Source: Candidatus Magasanikbacteria bacterium CG1_02_41_34
Lineage (GTDB): Bacteria; Patescibacteriota; Patescibacteriia; Magasanikbacterales; UBA922
NCBI GenBank assembly: GCA_001871445.1
Contig: MNVD01000010.1
Span: forward strand, 1-39,526
Direction: 5' to 3'
Length of the DNA: 39,526 nucleotides
Positions 1-8,804 of the stretch are shown here, piece after piece (positions within the stretch are counted from its first letter, which is position 1; each line of letters opens with the position of its first letter). A program made the position numbers and the translations under genes. The notes beneath the pieces are model-generated. The model saw nothing but the letters and a program-made list of their open reading frames with translations, did not search any database and was not told the origin of the DNA.

Positions 1-144
1 TTTAAAATCATCAATTTCTTGTTGTAAACTACGACGCTCTTCATCGAGTGTCAAAAAGCGATCAATATCGACAGATACGTTTCTATTTTTACAGTTCTCC
101 TTTACCAACGCTACATTTTCTCGAATGAATTTTATATCTAACAT
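1..144 (-). CDS. serS: Seryl-tRNA synthetase, N-terminal fragment (runs off the left edge)
   Basis: Reverse-strand translation from ATG at 144: MLDIKFIRENVALVKENCKNRNVSVDIDRFLTLDEERRSLQQEIDDFK, typical SerRS N-terminal coiled-coil arm. Confidence 0.88.
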   Translation of the reverse strand, partial: MLDIKFIRENVALVKENCKNRNVSVDIDRFLTLDEERRSLQQEIDDFK

Positions 145-162
145 ATGAACAATTAACTACAA

Positions 163-1233
163 CTATAAATTATTTTTCGATATCGCATCATGTATCATTC
201 CTAAAAATTCAGACACCATATTTTCATCATCTGGAAATAATTTGAGAGAAGGAATTTCTTCTGGCGTATACCACTTCATTTCCAACACTTCATCATCGCT
301 AAATACACCGTCTCCACCGATCACTTTGCACAATATGGGAATAAGGTAGATCTGATAGCTAAATCGTTCTATATGACGTGTTTTGACGCGAATAAAGGGT
401 AATTGCTCGAGTATCTCGACGTCATATCCTGTTTCTTCCTTACATTCACGAACCACATTTTCAAAAATATTTTCGCCTATTTCTACAGTGCCACCTGGAA
501 ATTCCCACACTTCGTGAAATTGTGGATTGTGTGGGTCATTTCGTTTATTCATCAAAATCTTTCCGTCCCTGATTATCATAGCGACAGGTACGACAAAATG
601 TTTACCACCGTATTGATTTTGGAGGAAGTATTTTACGTTGTGAAGTGCAACGGATCGATGGTGTTTATTTTCTTCACGTTCCTGATACGTAAGTTCCGAT
701 GCGCGCTTATCGATATCAGTATGATGAAAAATACGGTTATATCCAAACGTATGTCCTATACTCTTTTTATGAACATCAGTAACCTCAGCAATATCAGTTG
801 CTATCTCTCCTCGCTTTTCACCAGTACTCAAAAAAATACTGTTGTCAGTTGGGTCATACACGGCAACAACACTTTTGAACGTTGCACCTCTTTGCCCTTG
901 AGGAACATCCTTCATTTTTTCAAGTGTTAAGGTACATTGATCGTCGCTTATGTCCGCAACGCGTGCCGAATAGACGCCGGGCCATCCATTCAAAGCATCA
1001 ATAAATAAGCCCGTATCTTCAGCAAGTGTAAGCATTTTCATCGCATCTCCATACGCTTTTGCTTTCAGGATGGCATTTCCTTCTAGTGTATCAGCATCCT
1101 CATCTGGTGCAGGCATTTTTTTTTCAAGATCATCTAGAAAAATAAGTTTTAATGGTGAACTACCCAGTGTATGCTTTATCTGAGCTTGCTTTCTTTTATT
1201 GGTTGTGGCAATAAGCAATGATTGACGTTTCAT
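163..1233 (-). CDS. Fusion of RdgB/HAM1-like non-canonical purine NTP pyrophosphatase (N-term) and NUDIX hydrolase (C-term)
   Basis: N-term MKRQSLLIATTNKRKQAQIK...LAEDTGLFIDALNGWPGVYSAR (HAM1 signature); C-term GGTVEIGENIFENVVRECKEETGYDVE (Nudix box). Start at MKRQ; ATGA overlap with the upstream gene. Confidence 0.88.
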   Translation of the reverse strand: MKRQSLLIATTNKRKQAQIKHTLGSSPLKLIFLDDLEKKMPAPDEDADTLEGNAILKAKAYGDAMKMLTLAEDTGLFIDALNGWPGVYSARVADISDDQCTLTLEKMKDVPQGQRGATFKSVVAVYDPTDNSIFLSTGEKRGEIATDIAEVTDVHKKSIGHTFGYNRIFHHTDIDKRASELTYQEREENKHHRSVALHNVKYFLQNQYGGKHFVVPVAMIIRDGKILMNKRNDPHNPQFHEVWEFPGGTVEIGENIFENVVRECKEETGYDVEILEQLPFIRVKTRHIERFSYQIYLIPILCKVIGGDGVFSDDEVLEMKWYTPEEIPSLKLFPDDENMVSEFLGMIHDAISKNNL

Positions 1234-1646
1234 AGAGCGAGCGATTCTTTTATCTTGCTTGATGTTGTTTCTCCATTTTTGTATGCAGGAAGTGTTACAC
1301 ATTTCGTCATATACTTGTGTTCGACAATAAACGTTTCAACATCTTCTTTTAGTGCATCTTGATCATACCCAAGTGCAATTATATCAGGAAAAAATTTTTC
1401 AAAAAATGAATACACACCAAGTTTTTCATCACCAAGAAATGCATCTTCGACAATATTGATATGATTCACAAGTGCAAGTCGTTCTTCTTCCGAATGCAGT
1501 GGCTTTTTGCCTTTTATCGTTTCAATTGCTATATCTCTTGCTACTGATACGACAAGAACGTCACCCAACTTTTTTGCTTCTTCGAATGTAAAGATATGTC
1601 CACTATGGAGAAAATCAAATGTTCCAAAAAGCAATACTGTTTTCAT
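1230..1646 (-). CDS. Cytidylyltransferase-like nucleotidyltransferase (TagD/RibL-type)
   Basis: MKTVLLFGTFDFLHSGHIFTFEEAKKLGD...: nucleotidyltransferase GTFDxxHxGH motif. Confidence 0.85.
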   Translation of the reverse strand: MKTVLLFGTFDFLHSGHIFTFEEAKKLGDVLVVSVARDIAIETIKGKKPLHSEEERLALVNHINIVEDAFLGDEKLGVYSFFEKFFPDIIALGYDQDALKEDVETFIVEHKYMTKCVTLPAYKNGETTSSKIKESLAL

Positions 1647-1647
1647 A

Positions 1648-3117
1648 TTATTCATCATCTTTTTCTTCAATAGGTTTTACCAGTGGAAACAAGGTGACTT
1701 CACGAAGTGGTTTATCCACGAGAAATGCAAACAATCGTTCACCAAATCCAAACCCACAGGTAGGTGGCATACCATGTTCGAGCATTTCAACAAATTCCCA
1801 ATCTGGCATCATTGCTTCCGTGTCTCCAGCATTGATAAGTTCTTGCTGTTTTTCAAAACGTGCTCGCTGCTCTATTGGATCATTCAATTCTGAATAGCCA
1901 TTCCCGATTTCACTTCCTGCAATAATAATCTGAAAACGTTCAGTCAACTCTGGATGTTGTCGATGTGTTTTTGCAAGTGGCGAAACCAATTTTGGATGAT
2001 TGACGAGGAATGCAGGCCCTGCAATATTTTTTCGACAAAATTTCCAAAGTGTATCTGTCAGGCGTTCTCTATTCGTTCCCTCATAGATAACATGTAATTG
2101 GTCAAGCTTTTTCTTCATGTCATCTTCACTCGCGGTAATAACATCAATGCCTGTTTGTTTTTTCACTTCACTGACATAATCAATCTCTGACCATTCACCA
2201 GAAAGGTCATAGTCCATCCCCTTTGTCGTGAATTTAGTTTTTCCAAATACATCGATCGCAATTTTTTGATAGAGTTCTTGGACGAGCGCCATGCCTTTGT
2301 TGTAATCAGCATATGCCCAATAAAATTCCATATTGGTGAATTCTTGTAAGTGGTCTGGACTGGATCCTTCATTGCGGAACACACGACCAATTTCAAATGT
2401 TTTTTCAAAACCTGCAGCCATGAGACGTTTTTGCCACAGCTCGCCAACAGAAATGCGCAAAAACATATCCATATCAAAATCATTGTGGTGTGTGGCAAAC
2501 GGTGTTGCCTCCGCTCCCCCAGTGGTTGTTTCAAGATACGGTGTTTCTACTTCAAAAAATCCATTGTCTTTCAAAAATGTTCTGGTGACATCCCAAAAGT
2601 GTGCGCGCTTTACAAAAATCTCACGAAGTTCTGGATTGGTAAGCAAATCAAGATACCGTTTTCTCATTCTGAGTTCTTCATCTTGCAACCCGTGAAATTT
2701 ATCTGGGAGCGGAAGAAGTGCTTTTGTAAGAACGGTATATGTTTTTACCAAAAGAGAGTCTTCTCCTGTTTTGGATTGGAATCTTTCCCCTGTTACATCA
2801 AGAATGTCCCCAGCATCAACTTTTTTTACAAACAATTTATACTGTTCTTTATCCATGTCATCTTGTTTGAATATCAGCTGAATACTTCCACTTGCATCTT
2901 CAAGACGACAAAACGTAAGCTTCCCGATTTCTCGTTTTGACATGATTCTCCCTGCTGTCACAACAACACTTCCTTCTGTAATGAGTACAGCTTCGGCAAC
3001 AGTATGTTGCTTCTCAGAATGCGCTGGAAAAGAAGGATTGCCGGCATCACTCAAGGCAGTAAGCTTTGCAAGGCGTACTGTACGTTCGTCATTAATATCG
3101 ATATCTTGTTTTGGCAT
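1648..3117 (-). CDS. lysS: Lysyl-tRNA synthetase, class II
   Basis: Full-length 489 aa; OB-fold N-term (GRIMSKREIGKLTFCRLEDASGSIQL), class II motifs (FRNEGSSPDHLQEFTNMEFYWAY; GFGFGERLFAFLVDKPLREVTLFP). Confidence 0.95.
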   Translation of the reverse strand: MPKQDIDINDERTVRLAKLTALSDAGNPSFPAHSEKQHTVAEAVLITEGSVVVTAGRIMSKREIGKLTFCRLEDASGSIQLIFKQDDMDKEQYKLFVKKVDAGDILDVTGERFQSKTGEDSLLVKTYTVLTKALLPLPDKFHGLQDEELRMRKRYLDLLTNPELREIFVKRAHFWDVTRTFLKDNGFFEVETPYLETTTGGAEATPFATHHNDFDMDMFLRISVGELWQKRLMAAGFEKTFEIGRVFRNEGSSPDHLQEFTNMEFYWAYADYNKGMALVQELYQKIAIDVFGKTKFTTKGMDYDLSGEWSEIDYVSEVKKQTGIDVITASEDDMKKKLDQLHVIYEGTNRERLTDTLWKFCRKNIAGPAFLVNHPKLVSPLAKTHRQHPELTERFQIIIAGSEIGNGYSELNDPIEQRARFEKQQELINAGDTEAMMPDWEFVEMLEHGMPPTCGFGFGERLFAFLVDKPLREVTLFPLVKPIEEKDDE

Positions 3118-3227
3118 ATTTTTCGCTTATTTACGGTATTTATCTTATCAAATATATACAAAAAGGGCAACTTTGCATGTAACAGATAATTTTTAGCTTA
3201 TTTTAGATAAAAAAGTGTGTTGTCCCC

Positions 3228-3256
3228 TTGACAAAATATACTATTTGTGCTATATT
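3228..3256 (+). promoter_or_regulatory. Sigma70-like promoter of GC-rich cassette 1
   Basis: TTGACA (3228-3233), 17-nt spacer, TATATT (3251-3256). Confidence 0.8.
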
Positions 3257-3273
3257 TTTCTGTCTTTGTGCCT

Positions 3274-3307
3274 GGAAGAAAGTTGTTGAGCATAACACTT
3301 TTCTTCC
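3274..3307 (+). promoter_or_regulatory. 5' leader hairpin 1
   Basis: GGAAGAAA-gt-TGTT-gagcat-AACA-ct-TTTCTTCC inverted repeat. Confidence 0.6.
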
Positions 3308-3312
3308 ATGTG

Positions 3313-3334
3313 CAACGCGCAATCCAGCGCGTTG
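3313..3334 (+). promoter_or_regulatory. 5' leader hairpin 2, 10 nt before the SD
   Basis: CAACGCGC-aatcca-GCGCGTTG, perfect 8-bp stem; then AGGAGG at 3345-3350 and ATG at 3355. Confidence 0.75.
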
Positions 3335-3354
3335 ACAGTCTATTAGGAGGTCAC

Positions 3355-3729
3355 ATGGATACGCCGACCCAGCTCCCGAAGTGGAGCTACACCGCCAATG
3401 GGCTTCCCGAGGCCCCTACGATGGAGTGCGTCCTGTACGTGCTCCACCGCAACACAACCCTCAGGGAGCAGACTGGGGCGGAGAGCATGTGGGACTTCTG
3501 CTACGACAACAGCCCCACATTCATCACGAACTGCCTGCAGGTGGCAGGGGTTGCCTACACCAGGATCAAAAACGCGCGGAAATCAAGCCCAACCCGAACG
3601 CTGTTGGGAGTGATGATCATCGCGATCATCCAGGCTGTCATCTACGAGATGGCTCCGGATGAGTACCTCCAGATGCAGAACGATTTCATGCAACGCAAGA
3701 TCAAGGAGCTGGCCAGTACGACGTCCTAG
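3355..3729 (+). CDS. Hypothetical 124-aa protein with one hydrophobic segment, encoded in a GC-rich island
   Basis: ATG preceded by AGGAGG; MDTPTQLPKWSYTANG...TLLGVMIIAIIQAVIYEMAPDEYLQ...; consensus promoter upstream and stem-loop downstream. Family not recognised. Confidence 0.75.
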   Translation: MDTPTQLPKWSYTANGLPEAPTMECVLYVLHRNTTLREQTGAESMWDFCYDNSPTFITNCLQVAGVAYTRIKNARKSSPTRTLLGVMIIAIIQAVIYEMAPDEYLQMQNDFMQRKIKELASTTS

Positions 3730-3757
3730 GTCATCAGCGTCCGCGCCGACCCCGCCC

Positions 3758-3798
3758 GTGAATGCCCGCCCGATCAGTCAACACGGGTGGGCATTCAC
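3758..3798 (+). other. Long stem-loop 3' of GC-rich cassette 1
   Basis: GTGAATGCCCGCCCG-11 nt-CGGGTGGGCATTCAC; 15-bp stem with one G-U; no T-run immediately after. Confidence 0.8.
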
Positions 3799-3812
3799 AT
3801 TTCTTATATATT

Positions 3813-3842
3813 AAAAAAACACGCTCGAAGGCGCGTTTTTTT
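3813..3842. terminator. Bidirectional intrinsic terminator between cassette 1 and greA
   Basis: AAAAAAACACGC...GCGCGTTTTTTT, A-run and T-run flanking a short GC stem. Confidence 0.7.
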
Positions 3843-3853
3843 GTTATGTAATT

Positions 3854-4321
3854 TTACTTTACAGAAATAATTTTATATTCCTGCATCCCAGCAGGTACTT
3901 TCACTTCTACGACGTCTCCTTTCTTTCTTCCAATAAAGGCCCCGCCAAGCGGCGACTCATTGGAAATCTTCCCAGCAAGAGGATCGGCTTCTTGAACTCC
4001 TACGATAGTATATTCTTTTTCTTTTCCATTGACTTTCACGACTACTGTTGCTCCAAGGTCCACAAAGCCATCGTCAGATCCTGTTGCGGTAATAACTTCT
4101 GCATTGTGCAAAATAGCTTCAACCTCAAGTACTCGACTTTGTGCCCAAGCCATTTGATCGCGCGCATCATGATACTCTGCGTTTTCAGATAAATCTCCCA
4201 TTTGTTTCGCTTCATCAATGCGCCCAGCAATTTCTGGAATTTTTGTTGATTTGAGTTGCACCAATTCCTGTTCAAGATCAACTTTTTTTTCTTGTGAAAG
4301 ATATTGTGTTGTGTCTGTCAT
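3854..4321 (-). CDS. greA: Transcription elongation factor GreA
   Basis: 155 aa; LSQEKKVDLEQELVQLKSTKIPEIAGRIDEAKQMGDLSENAEYHDARDQMAWAQSRVLEVEAIL and C-term ISNESPLGGAFIGRKKGDVVEVKVP. Confidence 0.95.
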   Translation of the reverse strand: MTDTTQYLSQEKKVDLEQELVQLKSTKIPEIAGRIDEAKQMGDLSENAEYHDARDQMAWAQSRVLEVEAILHNAEVITATGSDDGFVDLGATVVVKVNGKEKEYTIVGVQEADPLAGKISNESPLGGAFIGRKKGDVVEVKVPAGMQEYKIISVK

Positions 4322-4354
4322 ATAGGTTCCTTAATCTCTGCTACAAAATGGATA

Positions 4355-4380
4355 AAAATACCCGCTCCTAGAGCGGTTGT
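4355..4380 (-). terminator. Intrinsic terminator of the mre/PBP2 operon
   Basis: Minus strand CCGCTC-TAG-GAGCGG followed by GTATTTTTAT. Confidence 0.6.
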
Positions 4381-4403
4381 ATAGAGTATAACCAAGAGCT
4401 CTT

Positions 4404-6395
4404 CTACTCGTCAAGGGATATATCCCCAGTTATTTTGTACTTCCACCACCATTTGTAAAATTCGTATGCAGCAGGCGTCGCTGTTTCACTTCCTCCTTTT
4501 CCTTCTTCGATCAAAATAGTAAGTACAATTTCTGGATTGTCGTAAGGGGCAAATGAGGTAAACCAGGCATGTGGTTCTTTGACACTGCTCCACTGTGCCG
4601 TTCCTGTTTTCCCAGCAGTTTCGAACGGGAGCAATGATAACCGTCGACAGGCACCGTAGTCGACACAGTCTTTCATTCCGAGACGAACCGTGTTCAAGTT
4701 TTCACTCGAGATAGGCACGGTATCGAGTATTTCTGGCTCCACGACATATTCGTCACCTGTGGCGATGTCTATTGTTTTTTCTACCACGTGCGGTTTGAAT
4801 ATTGTACCACCATTCGCAATCGTCGCGATGTATGAGGTGATCTGTAGTGGCGTCACCAGAATATCTCCCTGACCAATCGACACATTGTATGTATCTCCGA
4901 CATACCACCGCTCCCCTTTTGACTGCTCTTTCCATTCTTTTGAAGGAAGAAAACCCACAACCTCACCAGGAATATCTATACCTAACTTCTGGTCAAACCC
5001 AAAATATCTCAAATATTCCATCATTTTTTCTACACCCATTCCGACAAAATCTCCAAATCCTCCGCCAATATAGTAATAAAATGTATTTACAGACCATGCA
5101 AGTGATCTTCTAACATTGGTAATACCGTGACCACCTGCCTGCCAATCTGGAAAAAACCACTGACCAACAGCCAGACCACCTGTACTTCGGAAGGTAGTCT
5201 GTGGTGTAATAATACCTTCTTGAAGTGCAGCAGCTGCAAATGCAGGTTTTATACTTGATCCTGATGGAAATGCACCTGAAATCGCTCTGTTAAAAAGAGG
5301 TTGATTTTCATTTGAGAGATATGACTGGTACGTATCATTGTCAATGCCACCAGAAAAATCATTGCTATCAAAACTAGGCAGACTAACCAATGCGCGAATA
5401 GAACCGTCACGAGGATCCATAGCAATGGCAGATGCTCTAAAAAATCCACCTTTGTCTAGCGCTTTTTGCAAATAATGCTCGAGTGCAACTTGTATATGTA
5501 TGTCGATACTCAACACAACATGACTACCTGGTGAAGGAGGATCTTCAGTCAACACTTTTTGTTCTTTTCCAAATGAATCAACTTCAATTCTTTTTACGCC
5601 GTACACGCCTCTTAAAAATGGTTCATATGCTTTTTCTACACCACTTTTTCCAATAGTATCAGAAGGAAGATACCCTGCATCATAGAGCATATCGAGCTCT
5701 TCTGGACTCAACTTTCCTTGATACCCAAGAATATGTGACATACTCAAAGGGAGGTCGACTTCTCCTTTAGGAGCCTCTTCTACATAAAGTCGTTTACTCC
5801 CTCTCTGAATATGAATACCAGGAATATCAGCTGCAGCAATATAAATATTCATGGCAGTATCGTAATCCAAATCATCTTGAATAATAATAGACTCATAACT
5901 ATAAGATCCATATTTTTTTATTGTTTCAGCAATTTTCTCAACGGGTGTATTTGTAAGCATCGCAACACGAGAAATAACATTATTTCTTTCTGATTCATTT
6001 CGGGGAAGATCTTGTGGCACGAGAGCAAGTGCAAAATTTGGAATATTTTTAGTAAGTTGTACTTCATTGGTATCAAAAATAAGCCCTCGTTCGGCAGGAA
6101 TAGGAAGAAAACGTTGTCTATTCCCTTCTGCAGCCTCCCTGTATGCCACACCCCTTACTACTTGCAGATATCCAACACGCAAAATCAAAAACAAAAAAGT
6201 AAAACTTACAAGCAAAATAAATGCAAAAATACGTCGTGCTCGTATACTCTCACTTATGAAATTACGAGTACCAAAATTACCATCGCCAGCAGTAGGATGA
6301 GCATCCTCTATCCATGACGTATCTGACATGATAGGCACGGAAAGTGAATCATCTAAAGGAGCGTGAAATAATGGTGTTTGTTCTTTTTTTAGCAC
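4404..6395 (-). CDS. mrdA: Penicillin-binding protein 2 (peptidoglycan D,D-transpeptidase)
   Basis: N-terminal TM helix, PBP dimer domain, SxxK (FPSGSSIKPAFAAAAL), SVN (WSVNTFYYYIGG), KTGT (AGKTGTAQWSS). Confidence 0.93.
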   Translation of the reverse strand: MLKKEQTPLFHAPLDDSLSVPIMSDTSWIEDAHPTAGDGNFGTRNFISESIRARRIFAFILLVSFTFLFLILRVGYLQVVRGVAYREAAEGNRQRFLPIPAERGLIFDTNEVQLTKNIPNFALALVPQDLPRNESERNNVISRVAMLTNTPVEKIAETIKKYGSYSYESIIIQDDLDYDTAMNIYIAAADIPGIHIQRGSKRLYVEEAPKGEVDLPLSMSHILGYQGKLSPEELDMLYDAGYLPSDTIGKSGVEKAYEPFLRGVYGVKRIEVDSFGKEQKVLTEDPPSPGSHVVLSIDIHIQVALEHYLQKALDKGGFFRASAIAMDPRDGSIRALVSLPSFDSNDFSGGIDNDTYQSYLSNENQPLFNRAISGAFPSGSSIKPAFAAAALQEGIITPQTTFRSTGGLAVGQWFFPDWQAGGHGITNVRRSLAWSVNTFYYYIGGGFGDFVGMGVEKMMEYLRYFGFDQKLGIDIPGEVVGFLPSKEWKEQSKGERWYVGDTYNVSIGQGDILVTPLQITSYIATIANGGTIFKPHVVEKTIDIATGDEYVVEPEILDTVPISSENLNTVRLGMKDCVDYGACRRLSLLPFETAGKTGTAQWSSVKEPHAWFTSFAPYDNPEIVLTILIEEGKGGSETATPAAYEFYKWWWKYKITGDISLDE

Positions 6396-6405
6396 ACAAA
6401 AATAG

Positions 6406-6918
6406 TTAAAACGTTTTTTTTCTTTTTAACAAAAAAAATATAATAATAAATAATCCAAACTCTGTCATCAAAAATTCTATACCAAATACTTGCAATGACC
6501 ATGATGGCAACACAAGAATTCCCTTTTTACTCAATATGTCGAACATGACAACATAGGCCGCCGTGAGAAATCGATACGAAAGAAGGGTAATCGTTCCCAA
6601 AAGCATTGCTGTGTAGAGTGATTGGTTGGTAAATAAAAATCTGTAACACCAGTATGCGACAAAGGCACTAAGCACACCAGGTACAAGCATATCACCAAAG
6701 ATAGGTGATGGAACAAGAATTTCTAACAAAAAAAACAATCCAAACATATACCACACAATATGTCTTTTTTCTTGTAGAAACAGATATACAACAATAATGA
6801 CCGTAGGCACATGTGTGGCAGAGAAAGGAAACGGAAAAACATAGCTAACGACAAATTGTGTAAATACCAGCATTACAAGAAAAAATGCACGTTGTAATAT
6901 GTTGAAAAATGATTTCAT
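6406..6918 (-). CDS. mreD: Rod shape-determining protein MreD-like membrane protein
   Basis: Hydrophobic 170 aa between mreC and PBP2; 4-nt overlap with mreC. Confidence 0.75.
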   Translation of the reverse strand: MKSFFNILQRAFFLVMLVFTQFVVSYVFPFPFSATHVPTVIIVVYLFLQEKRHIVWYMFGLFFLLEILVPSPIFGDMLVPGVLSAFVAYWCYRFLFTNQSLYTAMLLGTITLLSYRFLTAAYVVMFDILSKKGILVLPSWSLQVFGIEFLMTEFGLFIIIFFLLKRKKTF

Positions 6919-7733
6919 GTTTGTGACGTATCAACGATAATGGAAAGTATTTGCAAACTATTTGGCGTAGCAAGTGGTGATAAGACAGCACTTTGAAATG
7001 GTTCGTACGGTTCTTTTTCTACCGCTTCTACCGTACCTATTGGTAGCCCATACGGGACCTCAGGTGTAAGCCCTGAGGTTACAACAATATCACCTGCCAC
7101 TACTTTTTCATTTTGTGGGATAAAATTCATACGAATACTTTTGCCAAATCCCCCTTCGGCAATACCGATAGTCTTTTCTTCATTGAGGAGCGCTGCGCCT
7201 ACTTTTGTTCGTCCATCATCCAGAAGTCTGACAGTTACAGTACTTCGTTCGACAGCAACGACGATGCCAACAAATATACCACCTTGCGTAATTGCAGGAG
7301 ATCCCAATGGTATCGTATCATCTGCATGTTCAAAATATAACAGAACGGTACTCTCAAAAGGATCTATTTGTTTGCCAGTAACGCGTCCTGTGTAGTAGGT
7401 CAACTGTTTGTCAGAAAAAAATTGAAGTTGACGTACAAGATTTTGATTTTCTTGTTGTAATTGTATCATCTCAGATCGATCGACCACTTGTTTGGTATAC
7501 ATCTCCTGCAGTGTAATATATGCATTGCGCAGTTCCTCCCCTGTGAGTGATGTACTAATTGATTTTTCTCCCTGCGAGAGATGTACTGCGTACAGTACAC
7601 CACTTCCTTTATAAAAGAGTTTTGTGACAGGGCCTTCTATAAAACCGAATGCACCGACAACGTGCAATACTATTACAATGAGGAGTATAGTACTCAACAA
7701 AAAAAGTGATCTAAAAAAACGAACATTCTGCAT
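6915..7733 (-). CDS. mreC: Rod shape-determining protein MreC
   Basis: N-term TM, coiled coil, beta domain (PAITQGGIFVGIVVAVERSTVTVRLLDDGRTKVGA...GDIVVTSGLTPEVPYGLPIGTV). Confidence 0.92.
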   Translation of the reverse strand: MQNVRFFRSLFLLSTILLIVIVLHVVGAFGFIEGPVTKLFYKGSGVLYAVHLSQGEKSISTSLTGEELRNAYITLQEMYTKQVVDRSEMIQLQQENQNLVRQLQFFSDKQLTYYTGRVTGKQIDPFESTVLLYFEHADDTIPLGSPAITQGGIFVGIVVAVERSTVTVRLLDDGRTKVGAALLNEEKTIGIAEGGFGKSIRMNFIPQNEKVVAGDIVVTSGLTPEVPYGLPIGTVEAVEKEPYEPFQSAVLSPLATPNSLQILSIIVDTSQT

Positions 7734-7755
7734 AATAAAAAAATAATGTTATGCA

Positions 7756-8799
7756 TTAAACGGCTCTTGCAGAAGGAAGTTCTATCTCTTTCAAGAGTTC
7801 GCGCTCTTCAAGAAGTATTCCTGTACCACGAACAACATCAGTGAGAGGGTCACTCGACACGCGCACGGGAATTTCAATTGCACGTGCAATGATGGTATCA
7901 AATCCTCGAAGCATAGCTCCGCCACCCGTCAACAATACACCACGTTCGTGGATGTCTGCTGTCAATTCTGGTGGAGTTTGCTCCAGCGTTGCTTTGATAA
8001 GACTAATAATAGTATTGACAGAACGTTCGAGAGCCTCGTGAATATGTTCGTTTGTCACCATGATCTCTCGTGGCAAACCACTGACAACATCTCGTCCCCT
8101 CATTGGAAATTCCATACGTTCTGGAGAAAGAATCGCTGAACCAATTTTTATTTTCATCTGTTCTGCATACGTTTCTCCGATGAGAAGATTAAATACTTCA
8201 CGTGCGTACTGAACGATATTTTTATTCATTTCATCCCCTGCTGTCTCCGTTGATTTCCAGGTGACAATACCGCTCAGTGAAATAACAGCGACATCAGTAT
8301 TTCCACCACCAATATCAATGATCATATTTCCAATAGGATCCTGAATAGGCATACGCACTCCAATGGCTGCTGCCATTGGTTCTTGGACAACATGTACTTC
8401 CTTTGCACCTGCAGCGACAGCGGCATCTTCCACAGCCTTTACTTCCACTTCTGTTACTTCAAGAGGAACACAAACGACGACACGTGGACGTGTCATGAAC
8501 GATCTACTATCTTCATGTACTTTATCAATAAAGTATTTTAACATTTTTTCCGTCACTTCGTAATCAGAAATAATACCGTGTGACAATGGTCTTGTCACTG
8601 TAATGTGTGGTGGTGTTTTACCGAGCATGTATTTGGCTTCATTGCCGACAGCAAGAATCTGTCCTGTTTTATTGTGAATCGCAACCACTGACGGTTCATC
8701 AATGACAATTCCCTTTTCAGGAATATACACCAGTGTATTTGCCGTTCCAAGATCAATACCAATATCACGACTAAATCGTTGTGTGAGTTTTTTGAACAT
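7756..8799 (-). CDS. mreB: Rod shape-determining protein MreB
   Basis: DIGIDLGTANTLVYIPEKGIVIDEPSVVAI...MIIDIGGGNTDVAVISLSGIV...VLLTGGGAMLRGFD. Confidence 0.97.
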   Translation of the reverse strand: MFKKLTQRFSRDIGIDLGTANTLVYIPEKGIVIDEPSVVAIHNKTGQILAVGNEAKYMLGKTPPHITVTRPLSHGIISDYEVTEKMLKYFIDKVHEDSRSFMTRPRVVVCVPLEVTEVEVKAVEDAAVAAGAKEVHVVQEPMAAAIGVRMPIQDPIGNMIIDIGGGNTDVAVISLSGIVTWKSTETAGDEMNKNIVQYAREVFNLLIGETYAEQMKIKIGSAILSPERMEFPMRGRDVVSGLPREIMVTNEHIHEALERSVNTIISLIKATLEQTPPELTADIHERGVLLTGGGAMLRGFDTIIARAIEIPVRVSSDPLTDVVRGTGILLEERELLKEIELPSARAV

Positions 8800-8804
8800 A
8801 ATGA

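Noticed and set aside
2333-2940. Many 60-200 aa ORFs antisense to lysS, atpA, PBP2, tatD and others
   Set aside because: Antisense to strongly conserved coding sequences, no recognisable domains or SD.
3381-3662. Alternative-frame ORFs (3381-3662, 3398-3613) in cassette 1
   Set aside because: Contained within the SD-preceded 124-aa ORF; low-complexity Arg/Pro/Thr-rich products typical of out-of-frame GC-rich sequence.
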